Source of the DNA: an uncultured Eubacterium sp.
Lineage (GTDB): Bacteria; Bacillota; Clostridia; Lachnospirales; Lachnospiraceae
Length of the DNA stretch: 23,780 bases
Direction of reading: 5' to 3'
Assembly: GCA_900550135.1 (NCBI GenBank)
Contig: URQO01000027.1
Location: 1 to 23,780 of the forward strand
Part shown: one piece after another, positions 1 to 8,053 of the stretch
Position numbering within the stretch: position 1 is the stretch's first letter
Layout of the letters: each line of letters begins with the position of its first letter
Translations under genes and position numbers: made by a program
The notes under the pieces: model-generated
Seen by the model: only the letters and a program-made list of their open reading frames with translations
The model's database searches: none
What the model was told of the DNA's origin: nothing

Positions 1-60
<60 letters not shown>

Positions 61-90
61 TTACGATACCTCGTATCATTTGCATTGACG

Positions 91-119
91 ATTTTATACT
101 AATACATTGTTTTTGTCAA
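91..119 (-). promoter_or_regulatory. Promoter of tRNA-Phe
   Basis: On the minus strand, TTGACA (114-119) and TAAAAT (91-96) are separated by exactly 17 nt. Initiation would fall near position 84, about 24 nt before the mature tRNA, which fits processing by RNase P. No convincing hairpin terminator separates it from pgsA upstream. Confidence 0.7.
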
Positions 120-196
120 GAAAAAATTGTTTTCATTAGTCATAAAAATTTTATTTACTATAACGTTTACCATAAATCTAACCGACTTGTTTAAGA

Positions 197-760
197 TTAT
201 AAATTTTCTTTTAATAACTCTCTGTGATAAAAAATGTACTTAATCCAGGTAAATATCATAATAGCCATTTCCAATATTACAAGACTGTCAACCCAAATAT
301 TTCGTATCTTTGTAAACAGCAATATGAAAATAAGAATCACATAAGTGGTAAACGTACATACCTTTCCGTACCATTTTGCTCCGTGGATTTTGTGTCCTTT
401 TTTGATAAGAACTGTACCCATAATAGCCATGTAGCCCTCTTTTACAACATAAAGTGCCACCATGTAAATGATGATATTGTACTTCATTGCCAGACTTAAT
501 ATAATAGCACCTATTGTAATCTTGTCTGCTATGGGGTCAAGCATCTTGCCCCAGTCAGTAACCATGTTAAACCGTCTTGCCACCTTGCCGTCAAAGAAAT
601 CTGTAAGACCTGACACAACTATCGTAGCAATCACCGGCCAATATGGTGCTCCCTGCAGTGACTGATAAAACAGGTACATATATACAAATACTAAAACAAT
701 TCTAAAATATCCCATAATATTGGGAATTGAAAAATATTCTCGCCAAAATTTCTTATCCAT
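197..760 (-). CDS. pgsA: CDP-diacylglycerol-glycerol-3-phosphate 3-phosphatidyltransferase (PgsA type)
   Basis: This 187-residue integral membrane protein carries the complete CDP-alcohol phosphatidyltransferase signature: D54, D57-G58-x2-A61-R62-x8-G71-x3-D75-x3-D79, the metal and CDP-binding residues. It transfers a phosphatidyl group from CDP-diacylglycerol to an alcohol. Length and the N-terminal SIPNIMGYFRI segment fit PgsA, which makes phosphatidylglycerolphosphate, the route to phosphatidylglycerol and the lipoteichoic acid backbone; another polar head group cannot be excluded. The ATG has GGAG 7 nt upstream. It follows dltX by 67 nt with no visible terminator, so it is probably part of the dlt transcript, which makes sense because phosphatidylglycerol feeds the polymer that Dlt modifies. 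Confidence 0.88.
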   Translation of the reverse strand: MDKKFWREYFSIPNIMGYFRIVLVFVYMYLFYQSLQGAPYWPVIATIVVSGLTDFFDGKVARRFNMVTDWGKMLDPIADKITIGAIILSLAMKYNIIIYMVALYVVKEGYMAIMGTVLIKKGHKIHGAKWYGKVCTFTTYVILIFILLFTKIRNIWVDSLVILEMAIMIFTWIKYIFYHRELLKENL

Positions 761-827
761 AATGCTCTCCTATGGAAACTAGTATACTCCAAAGATAATT
801 ATTTTAAAACATGTCCGATGTATTATT

Positions 828-989
828 TTAAAATTCTTCGTATATAAAAACTGGTGCTGCTGAGTCCCTTGAGCATATATAATATCCCCATATCAACATC
901 ATAATTATATAAAACATAAGTATTTTTCCCCAGAATCTGGCTTTGGGGCTATATTTAATTTTGTTTATAAAACTTGTAAATTTGCTCAT
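828..989 (-). CDS. dltX: DltX, small membrane protein of teichoic acid D-alanylation (overlaps end of dltD)
   Basis: A 53-codon frame starts at an ATG inside the last codons of dltD (+1 frame, 35-nt overlap) and stops at 828. The product has a basic N-terminus (K10, K12, K16, R18), one hydrophobic helix at about residues 22-38 (ILMFYIIMMLIWGYY) and ends exactly in PVFIYEEF (46-53). The DltX family is known for this size, a single membrane helix and a conserved C-terminal F-[IV]-Y-x-x-F motif whose Tyr has been proposed to carry D-alanine between DltB and DltD; here it is Y50 with F53 terminal. No strong ribosome site precedes the ATG (AAGGA is ~15 nt away), so translation is probably coupled to dltD. 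In the canonical arrangement dltX lies upstream of dltA; here it closes the operon. Confidence 0.87.
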   Translation of the reverse strand: MSKFTSFINKIKYSPKARFWGKILMFYIIMMLIWGYYICSRDSAAPVFIYEEF

Positions 990-2121
990 TAAAGTTTACC
1001 AATCCTTTCAGTCCCAAATGACTGTCATCCTCAAACATATACTTGCCATATTCAATACCTGACAAATCTGTAAGTTGAACATTATTTTTTTGTGCCAGCT
1101 TTCTAACCTTTTCGTAAAGTTTCTCCCTTTTCTCCTTTGGATATCCGGCAAAATCGCTCCATCGTCCGTTTAAAGGCTGCATTACCATCATCACTTCAAT
1201 GCCTTCCTGTTTACATACATCAAGGAAACACTGCAAATCCTTAAATTCGATAGAGTCTAATCTATAATCAAGATTCTTAATTCTATGACCTTCAACCTTA
1301 CTCTTAAGTCTTCTTTTGTATATGCGTTTGTACATGCCGTACTTGTTATTTCCTACAAGATGCTTTCCCTGCTTTTCGGCTTCTTTATACAACCCATTCC
1401 AGTCAATGTCTTTTTTCTTTTTGCCATGACTGTCGTCTCTCAATTTTCCCTTAACAAAAGATGTAAGAAATAACTTCATCTCACTTTTATCATTTACAAG
1501 ATAACTGTGGATTCCTTTACGTATCTGATCAATACCGTTACTATCACCATCCATGTACCATTTTACATCATTTTGTACTCTGTCCCACATCACCGGATTG
1601 TCAGCTGTTAAAGTTTCAATTCTTGAAATTACATATTCCTTTGTTTCTTTACTTACATTTTTATTTTTTAAAAAGGCAATAAGATGAGATTCTGAGTATG
1701 AGTTGCCAAAAGCATCCTTTCTCACTCCCGTAGGTTTAAACCACTGTGGTGAAACACTAATAACCACCTTTTTGTTTTTGATATTGTTGCCTACTGCTCC
1801 CATAAGAATAGTATGATACAGGCTCTGATATCCACCTGCTCCTATAAATATAGGTTTCATATCAGTATTTTGATAAATACTGTCTCCCTGAAACCCTGAA
1901 CCGTGGCAATGAGTAAGCTCTGAAGAACCTAACACAAGCATGGACTGGGAATCATTTAACATACTGTCTATGCCTCTTGTGCTTGCATATTTTGATGAGC
2001 TGTCCCAAGTTCCATAATCCACACTGTTTTCAGGCATTGTATTTCTTGCAACAATCTTAAGTCCTGCAACCGTTACCAGAAACAGTACAAATGCTACACC
2101 TATCGCTTTGATGTTTTTCAT
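955..2121 (-). CDS. dltD: DltD, D-alanyl transfer protein of lipoteichoic acid
   Basis: The 388-residue protein has an N-terminal membrane anchor (about residues 5-24) and an extracellular SGNH/GDSL-like hydrolase fold. The nucleophile motif is LGSSE (64-68), and near the C-terminus EDDSHLG supplies the D365-x2-H368 pair, giving the Ser-Asp-His triad of DltD. It acts outside the membrane, passing D-alanine from DltB/DltX to polyglycerolphosphate. AGAGGT lies 8 nt before the ATG, and the gene starts 23 nt after dltC. A lysine-rich stretch around 232-240 is the only unusual segment. Its 3' end overlaps dltX. Confidence 0.93.
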   Translation of the reverse strand: MKNIKAIGVAFVLFLVTVAGLKIVARNTMPENSVDYGTWDSSSKYASTRGIDSMLNDSQSMLVLGSSELTHCHGSGFQGDSIYQNTDMKPIFIGAGGYQSLYHTILMGAVGNNIKNKKVVISVSPQWFKPTGVRKDAFGNSYSESHLIAFLKNKNVSKETKEYVISRIETLTADNPVMWDRVQNDVKWYMDGDSNGIDQIRKGIHSYLVNDKSEMKLFLTSFVKGKLRDDSHGKKKKDIDWNGLYKEAEKQGKHLVGNNKYGMYKRIYKRRLKSKVEGHRIKNLDYRLDSIEFKDLQCFLDVCKQEGIEVMMVMQPLNGRWSDFAGYPKEKREKLYEKVRKLAQKNNVQLTDLSGIEYGKYMFEDDSHLGLKGLVNFNEQIYKFYKQN

Positions 2122-2144
2122 TAGATTATACCTCTATAAACTTT

Positions 2145-2381
2145 CTACTGTTCCTTTTTTGCTTTTACTAAAGCTATAATTTTATTGGCTGTATTTACAT
2201 GGTCTCTTACTACCTCTGAAGGTGCTATAACTACACCAAGCTCCTCTTCTATCATTGCCAGAAGCTCTGCAAATCCCAATGAATCCAAAATGTCCTCTTC
2301 AAACAAATCCAAATCTTTTTCTTCTCTGACAATATCATCCTCGCAAATTTCTTCTAATAAATCTAATACTTTCTCTTCCAT
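2145..2381 (-). CDS. dltC: DltC, D-alanyl carrier protein
   Basis: The 78-residue acidic acyl-carrier-type protein has the phosphopantetheine site DSLGF with S34 as the modified serine, preceded by the usual EEDIL. DltA charges the arm with D-alanine and DltB takes it up at the cytoplasmic membrane face. Length matches the family (about 78-81). The ribosome site directly before the ATG is weak (AGAAAG); GGGAG lies 16 nt upstream. A 146-nt spacer separates it from dltB and contains an inverted repeat (2452-2516). Confidence 0.95.
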   Translation of the reverse strand: MEEKVLDLLEEICEDDIVREEKDLDLFEEDILDSLGFAELLAMIEEELGVVIAPSEVVRDHVNTANKIIALVKAKKEQ

Positions 2382-2451
2382 TTTTCTTTCTGTACTACTC
2401 CCGGTTTTCTATAAACCTGAGTATACTTTTCCTTTCTTAATTTTTATTACA

Positions 2452-2516
2452 GTGTTAAAAGTTCTTATCCACCTGTTCTTACATAGCCGGCGAAATAACT
2501 TTGTATGTTTTAACAC
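2452..2516 (-). repeat. Inverted repeat in the dltB-dltC spacer
   Basis: The 9-mer GTGTTAAAA (2452-2460) and its exact complement TTTTAACAC (2508-2516) flank 47 nt that also hold two GTTCTTA copies (2461 and 2475) and a GCCGGC hexamer. This spacer is much longer than any other gap in the dlt operon. It could fold in the mRNA between dltB and dltC, perhaps tuning processing or the carrier-protein level. There is no U-tract, so it is not an ordinary terminator. Confidence 0.4.
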
Positions 2517-2527
2517 AAAAATGATGT

Positions 2528-3673
2528 TTAAAATAAGTGTCCTGAAAAAATCAGGAATCCAAACATTACAAGATTGATGGTAACTGCCCACGATAAAACG
2601 CAGTACCATTTTTTCTTTTTGTTCTTTTTGTAAAACTTTGATTTTTTCTGATATATCTCTGTAAGTGCTAATAAAATACCATGGTATATACCGTACACTA
2701 TGTAGCACCACCCAAGGCCATGCCAGATACCCATAATGGTCATGTTGATAATAAATCCAACTGAGGCTGTCTGTAACCTTGTTTTAAATCTCTTCTTTTT
2801 TCTTGATGCTATGATAAATCGTGTAAAAATAAAATCCCTGAACCACTCAGACAGTGAAATGTGCCATCTTGCCCAGAAATCTTTCATGTCTTTGCTGATA
2901 AATGGCTTGTTGAAATTGTCAGGAACTTTTATGCCAAGCATATATCCTGTACCAACTGCCATAAGACTGTATCCTGCGAAGTCAAAGAACATATATATTC
3001 CATATGTGTAGGCATAAGCAATCTCCTGCCACAGCACCGGCTCCCATACCAAACTCATTACCCGGTATGCCAAATCTGCCAATACAAATTTGTAAAGCAG
3101 TCCTACTATAAACTTTTGAAGACCTGTGCCAAAACATTCAAGATATTCACTTCTTTTGTATTTTTTTTCTAAATCTTCTTCAAACCTTCTGCTTCTGTCA
3201 ATTGGTCCACAGCTAAATGTTGGGAAGAAAATCAAAAATGCCACAAAATTACTAATGGAGATACTTTCTATGACTCCGTCATACATTTCAATAATAATCT
3301 GAACTACTCTGAATGTAAGATAGGATATTCCGATAAACTGAAAAATCCCTAATTTGCTAAATTCTTCGATTTCTCTTAGTTTACATAATATCAGAGGTAA
3401 TATTGAAAGAAATACAAATATCCTGTATATCCACAGCACTCTTCCTTTTTTTCTTATTTTTTCATATACCTTGACCAGTAGTAGTTCAACTGCAAGAAAT
3501 GCAATGAAATATGCAAGTGCTGAAATGGTTCCTCCAAGTACAAATACAATAAACATTGCCGAAACAAATATATTGTACCATTTAAGATTTTTTTCTAATA
3601 ATCCTATGATTAAAGCGCCTATCATTACCACCGTAAACAATAGAAAAAAGGGTTCTCCTGAGAAAAAGCTCAT
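2528..3673 (-). CDS. dltB: DltB, membrane-bound O-acyltransferase for D-alanine
   Basis: The 381-residue polytopic MBOAT protein moves D-alanine from charged DltC across the membrane. The two family histidines are visible: H271 in ARWHISLSEW and H318 in IWHGLGW, 47 residues apart as in characterised DltB, and H318 corresponds to the catalytic WHG histidine of the funnel. The C-terminus FGFLIFSGHLF is the normal family ending, so the protein is complete. The start codon overlaps the dltA stop by 1 nt (TAATG), indicating translational coupling. Confidence 0.94.
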   Translation of the reverse strand: MSFFSGEPFFLLFTVVMIGALIIGLLEKNLKWYNIFVSAMFIVFVLGGTISALAYFIAFLAVELLLVKVYEKIRKKGRVLWIYRIFVFLSILPLILCKLREIEEFSKLGIFQFIGISYLTFRVVQIIIEMYDGVIESISISNFVAFLIFFPTFSCGPIDRSRRFEEDLEKKYKRSEYLECFGTGLQKFIVGLLYKFVLADLAYRVMSLVWEPVLWQEIAYAYTYGIYMFFDFAGYSLMAVGTGYMLGIKVPDNFNKPFISKDMKDFWARWHISLSEWFRDFIFTRFIIASRKKKRFKTRLQTASVGFIINMTIMGIWHGLGWCYIVYGIYHGILLALTEIYQKKSKFYKKNKKKKWYCVLSWAVTINLVMFGFLIFSGHLF

Positions 3674-5205
3674 TACAACAATCCTCCTAAATACTTACGG
3701 TCAGCCTTGCCGTTATTATTCATTGGTATTTCTTCTATGTATTTGACCTTTTTAGGAATCATATACACCGGCAAAATTTCCTTTAAATTTTTTTTAACTT
3801 CTCTTCCAAACTCCTGAGGAGTTTTGCCATTTAGCTCTCCTGTAACAAAAGCTGTAAGACTTTTTACCTTACCCTCTTTCATATTTGGGACAACAACTGC
3901 ATGACTAATCTGTGAAAGTCTAAGCATGTTGTTTTCTATATCTTCGATTTCGATTCTATATCCGTTTAGTTTTACCTGTAAATCAATACGTCCGTTATAA
4001 AACAACTGACCATCCATCTTATAGCCGGCATCACCTGTATGATATGCTCTATATTCCTTGCCCTCTCTTTGGCATGTAAAAAATGCTTTTTTTGTTAAAT
4101 CATCTCTTTTATAGTAGCCGGTACTTACAGTGTCACCTATTATAATGATTTCTCCCTGCTCTCCATCTGCAAGGATATTTCCCTGCTGGTCGTGAATTTC
4201 CAACCATGTACCTTTCTTTTCGTGTCCTACAGGCAGCGACTTGTTAAGATCGCTCATCTGCTGCGCCAACTGTGGAGTGATTAGTACATCTGATACAGCC
4301 ACCGTTGACTCTGTAGGTCCATATGTATTTACTACCAATGCCTGCTCAAATCTTTCGTGTAATTTCTTTGCAGTTGATATTGTAAGAACCTCGCCACAAA
4401 ACAAGAATACCTGCAGGTGTGGAAGCAATTCACTGCAAAACTTTCTATCAACCAGACACACATCTGCAAAAGACGGAGTAGACACCCAAACATTTATGTC
4501 TGACTCTTTAAAATAGTCAAACATCTTACCATAGTCTTCCTGATCTTTTTTTGTCAGGGTATGTAGTGTTCCACCGCATGCCAGACATGTGTACAAGTCC
4601 ATAACTGACAAATCAAATGAAAATGGTGCCTGATTTGCAAAATTCTGTCCTGTTTTTTCTTCTTTTGATGTTCCAAGGTCTACAGACCAGTCCAAATAGT
4701 TATTTAGGCAATCATATGTAATCTGTACGCCCTTTGGCTTTCCGGTACTGCCTGATGTAAAAATAATGTAGTATGTATCATAAGGCTTAACCCACGACTC
4801 CTTAGATATACAGTCAGGTTCATTTTCAATAATATCTTTTATATTTTGAAGATTTTTTACATTTTCTCCTTCAAAACTAATATCTCCCTCAACCTGAAAA
4901 ATCACATCAGGATTTACACATTCAACTGTATCCATAACACGTGTATCAGGAATGGAAATGTCCTGTGGGCAATATGCCCTTCCCGACTTTACACATGCCA
5001 AGAAACAAACTATCATGTATAGATTCTTGTGTCCGTATACGACTACCGGTACTTTGCTTCCTTTAAACTCCCTGTCCAGCCACATTGCCAGTCTGTCTGA
5101 ATACATATCAAGCTGCTTGTATGACATGTACTCTCCCCCACTGTGAATGGCTGTTTTGTCGCCACATGTTGTGGCATAATTCTTAATTTCTTCTAAAATC
5201 TTCAT
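3673..5205 (-). CDS. dltA: DltA, D-alanine:D-alanyl carrier protein ligase
   Basis: This 510-residue adenylating enzyme activates D-alanine with ATP and loads it on DltC. Motifs in order: phosphate loop TSGSTGKPKG (150-159), cysteine of the D-Ala pocket in LFCGE (C270, equivalent to the selectivity cysteine of Bacillus DltA), NTYGPTES (293-300), YHTGD (388-392) and catalytic K500 in NNGKADRKY. The frame is open 15 codons further upstream, but I place the start at the ATG with AAAGGA 8 nt before it; this gives the family length, while the upstream ATGs have no ribosome site. First gene of the dlt operon, with a promoter at 5263-5291. Confidence 0.95.
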   Translation of the reverse strand: MKILEEIKNYATTCGDKTAIHSGGEYMSYKQLDMYSDRLAMWLDREFKGSKVPVVVYGHKNLYMIVCFLACVKSGRAYCPQDISIPDTRVMDTVECVNPDVIFQVEGDISFEGENVKNLQNIKDIIENEPDCISKESWVKPYDTYYIIFTSGSTGKPKGVQITYDCLNNYLDWSVDLGTSKEEKTGQNFANQAPFSFDLSVMDLYTCLACGGTLHTLTKKDQEDYGKMFDYFKESDINVWVSTPSFADVCLVDRKFCSELLPHLQVFLFCGEVLTISTAKKLHERFEQALVVNTYGPTESTVAVSDVLITPQLAQQMSDLNKSLPVGHEKKGTWLEIHDQQGNILADGEQGEIIIIGDTVSTGYYKRDDLTKKAFFTCQREGKEYRAYHTGDAGYKMDGQLFYNGRIDLQVKLNGYRIEIEDIENNMLRLSQISHAVVVPNMKEGKVKSLTAFVTGELNGKTPQEFGREVKKNLKEILPVYMIPKKVKYIEEIPMNNNGKADRKYLGGLL

Positions 5206-5262
5206 AATATATTCCTTTGTATATTGTTTTTTCATTGCATTGTAATACATTGACTAGTACAA

Positions 5263-5291
5263 AATATACAACTTTATACAGTTAATTACAA
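5263..5291 (-). promoter_or_regulatory. Promoter of the dlt operon
   Basis: TTGTAA (5286-5291) and TATATT (5263-5268) on the minus strand are spaced 17 nt apart. Initiation near 5256 would give a leader of about 50 nt before dltA. No hairpin with a U-tract is seen between the end of potCD (5340) and this promoter, so read-through from the pot operon into dlt is possible. Confidence 0.6.
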
Positions 5292-5339
5292 GTGTATATT
5301 TTTATAATATCTTATAGTTCCATCAAAATATCATCAAAA

Positions 5340-7217
5340 TCAGTCTGATTTTACTTTTGTCCAAAGACCGGCACAATATGATTTAATTTCCTTTTCCTGG
5401 TAACCAAATTCTTCATTTTTCGGATTTGATGTATCAGGTGCACATCCCGGATTTCCTTTATATTCCACATCTCTAAAATACTCATAGGCTGACAGCACTG
5501 CACTGTCATACCCTATATATTCGGTATTTTGTATTGCAACATCCTTTTGCAGGAAAAAGTCCATAAACTTATATGCCAAATCTGTATTGGTACAGTATTT
5601 TGTAACAACCATGGAATCCACCCATACGTTACTTCCCTGGTCAGGTATAAAAAAGTCCATGTTTTCATTTTCCGAAATAATATATGCGCCATCCCCTGAA
5701 TATACTACAGCCATAGCTTTATTTCCTGAAATCATATTGTCAATAACATCGTCTCCAACATATACTGGTTTCATTGTTTTATTCTGTTCCATAAGCCAGT
5801 TGTATGCCTGTTTCAACTGTTTTTTGTCCTTTGTATTCATCGAATATCCAAGACTTTTCAATGCAACCATAAATGAATCTCTTTCAGAATCATACATATA
5901 TATATCGCCACTGTATTTTTTATTTTTTAGTATGTCCCAGCCTTGTTTTAAATCTTTCTTATTTACCTTTGTTTTGTCATAAACTATTCCAACGCTTCCC
6001 CAATAATATGGAACAGAATATTCCTGCTTTTTGTCATAGTTCATATTTAAAATTTTAGAAACAATTTTGTCCTTATTTTTTATTTTGCTCCAGTCAATTT
6101 TTTGTAGATACCCTTCCTTTATCAGTCTTTCAATCATATAATCTGAAGGCACCACAATATCGTACTCTGACCCACTTTGAAGTTTTGTGTATAGTGACTC
6201 ATTAGAATCATATGTTTCATATACTACTTTACAATTATTCTCTTTTTCAAAACGGTCTATAAGCTGTGTATCTACATATTCACCGCTGTTAAAAACTCTA
6301 AGCACCGGCTTACTGTTAATTGATGCAAATCTTGAAATTGAAAAAACGGCTATAGCTACAGCTGCCAATACTCCCACACCAAGTGCTACCTTTTTCCAAA
6401 TACCAGACTTTGCATTTTCCATGGTAATTGTTTTTTCTCTTCGTTTTTTTATGATTTTTGGTATTACTTCCACTGATACAAGTATGATTACAACCACCAA
6501 AATCAAAATGGTTGACAATGCATTAATTGTAGGATTTGTACGTTTTGTCATATTGTATACAACAATTGAAATATTTGCCACGCCGTTTCCGGTAATAAAA
6601 TATGATACAACAAAATCGTCAATAGACATTGTAAATGCTAATAACATTCCTGCAAAAATTCCCGGTTTTATCATCGGTATAATAACTTTTGTCAACGCCT
6701 GAAAAGGAGTTGCTCCCAAGTCCATTGCTGCATTTGCCAGATTGTGATCCATACTTTTTACTTTTGGATACACGCTGATAATCACATATGGTGTGCAAAA
6801 GGCAATATGGGCCAGAAGCATTGTTATATAGCCTCTTTCCATTCTTGCAGATGTAAATAAAATCATAAGTCCAATTGCCGTAACAATATCAGGATTCATA
6901 ATCGGCATATTGTTTACATTTAAAAGCCATTCCCTTACAACTTTTCTACTTCTTGAAAGTCCAATTGCTGTAATGGTTCCAAGAAATGTTGATACTGCTG
7001 TTGCTATAATGGCAATGCTTATAGAAACATATACTGCTGATATAATGTTATTGTCTGTTACAAGTTTTTCATACCATTTAAATGAAAATCCTGTAAATTT
7101 TGTCAGGGATTTTGATGCATTAAAGGAGAAAAACATTGTCACCAAAATTGGCAGATAGAAAAATATAAACATTATGGCAACATACATTTTAGGTCCAAGA
7201 GATAGTTTTTTTCCCAT
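5340..7217 (-). CDS. potCD: Fused PotC permease and PotD polyamine-binding protein
   Basis: One 625-codon frame joins two normally separate subunits of the spermidine/putrescine importer. Residues 1-265 are a PotC-type permease with about six helices and the EAA loop AAMDLGATPFQALTKVIIP (163-181) that contacts PotA. A basic linker (258-276) leads to an extra hydrophobic helix (277-294), then an extracytoplasmic PotD-like binding domain from residue 304 (PVLRVFNSGEYVD) to the end. The extra helix replaces the lipoprotein signal of a free PotD: no lipobox cysteine is present. The start overlaps the potB stop (TAATG) with AAAGGAGG upstream. Last gene of potA-potB-potCD. Fused PotC-PotD proteins occur in some Firmicutes. 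Preference for spermidine or putrescine cannot be told. Confidence 0.92.
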   Translation of the reverse strand: MGKKLSLGPKMYVAIMFIFFYLPILVTMFFSFNASKSLTKFTGFSFKWYEKLVTDNNIISAVYVSISIAIIATAVSTFLGTITAIGLSRSRKVVREWLLNVNNMPIMNPDIVTAIGLMILFTSARMERGYITMLLAHIAFCTPYVIISVYPKVKSMDHNLANAAMDLGATPFQALTKVIIPMIKPGIFAGMLLAFTMSIDDFVVSYFITGNGVANISIVVYNMTKRTNPTINALSTILILVVVIILVSVEVIPKIIKKRREKTITMENAKSGIWKKVALGVGVLAAVAIAVFSISRFASINSKPVLRVFNSGEYVDTQLIDRFEKENNCKVVYETYDSNESLYTKLQSGSEYDIVVPSDYMIERLIKEGYLQKIDWSKIKNKDKIVSKILNMNYDKKQEYSVPYYWGSVGIVYDKTKVNKKDLKQGWDILKNKKYSGDIYMYDSERDSFMVALKSLGYSMNTKDKKQLKQAYNWLMEQNKTMKPVYVGDDVIDNMISGNKAMAVVYSGDGAYIISENENMDFFIPDQGSNVWVDSMVVTKYCTNTDLAYKFMDFFLQKDVAIQNTEYIGYDSAVLSAYEYFRDVEYKGNPGCAPDTSNPKNEEFGYQEKEIKSYCAGLWTKVKSD

Positions 7218-8044
7218 TACATACCTCCTTTGTTATCAGGATCAATTTTGTTCATAAGTCTCATCATAGCCAATATGATTACAGCAAGAATAACTGATAT
7301 GGCACTGCCGAAGTTCCAGTCTCCCACTGATATAAACTGATTTTCTATTAAGTTTCCAATAAGCACAAACTGATGTCCACCAAGTAAAACCGGAATGACG
7401 AAAGCTGATATTGAAAGTAAAAATACCATTGTCACTCCACTAATAACTCCCGGAAGAGACAGTTTTAAAATAACTTTTGTAAATACTTTGAATCTGCCGG
7501 CGCCTAAATCGCTTGCTGCCTCAATTAAAGAATAATCCATTTTTGCTAAAGACGTGTGGATTGGTATAACCATAAAAGGTACCAGATCACATACCAAGCC
7601 CATAATCACGGAAAAATTGGTGTACATCATATTTACCGGATTAAGTCCTATGGCTTTTATTAATGAATTGATAATGCCATTGTCTGACAACAGACTAATC
7701 CATGCATATGTTCTTAACAGCGTATTAATCCACATAGGTATTGTAACCAAAAGAATCAATATACTCTGTGTTTCTTCATTAAATTTTGAAATAAAATATG
7801 CCATTGGATATGCCAAAATAAAGCAAATTAGTGTTGTTATCAAACCGATTTCAAGTGATTTTGCAAACACATTTATGTAAACCGGATCCAGTATTTTCCT
7901 AAAGTTATCCAATGTAAGATGAATTGTTAACAACGAATTATCACCGGAGGTAATTGAGTATAAAACTATTAACAAAAGTGGTAAAGCTATTAACAAAAAT
8001 GACCAGATTATATATGGTTTAACCATTCCTTTATAATGACTCAT
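7217..8044 (-). CDS. potB: PotB, polyamine ABC transporter permease
   Basis: The 275-residue inner-membrane permease has about six helices and the EAA coupling loop EAASDLGAGRFKVFTKVILK near residues 178-197, the docking site for PotA. It pairs with the PotC half of the next gene. AGGAGG lies just before the ATG and overlaps the end of potA; its own stop overlaps the potCD start by 1 nt, so the three genes are tightly coupled. Confidence 0.93.
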   Translation of the reverse strand: MSHYKGMVKPYIIWSFLLIALPLLLIVLYSITSGDNSLLTIHLTLDNFRKILDPVYINVFAKSLEIGLITTLICFILAYPMAYFISKFNEETQSILILLVTIPMWINTLLRTYAWISLLSDNGIINSLIKAIGLNPVNMMYTNFSVIMGLVCDLVPFMVIPIHTSLAKMDYSLIEAASDLGAGRFKVFTKVILKLSLPGVISGVTMVFLLSISAFVIPVLLGGHQFVLIGNLIENQFISVGDWNFGSAISVILAVIILAMMRLMNKIDPDNKGGM

Positions 8045-8053
8045 AATCTCCTC

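Noticed and set aside
798..833. Direct repeat ATTATTTTAAAA (798-809 and 822-833) before pgsA
   Set aside because: Pure A/T 12-mer in AT-rich DNA, and one copy overlaps the dltX stop; not enough to call a regulatory site.
2409..2711. A 100-codon minus-strand frame overlapping the end of dltB, which might mean a frameshifted DltB tail
   Set aside because: DltB already ends in the family-typical FGFLIFSG segment with both histidines present; the other frame has no membrane-protein similarity and no ribosome site.
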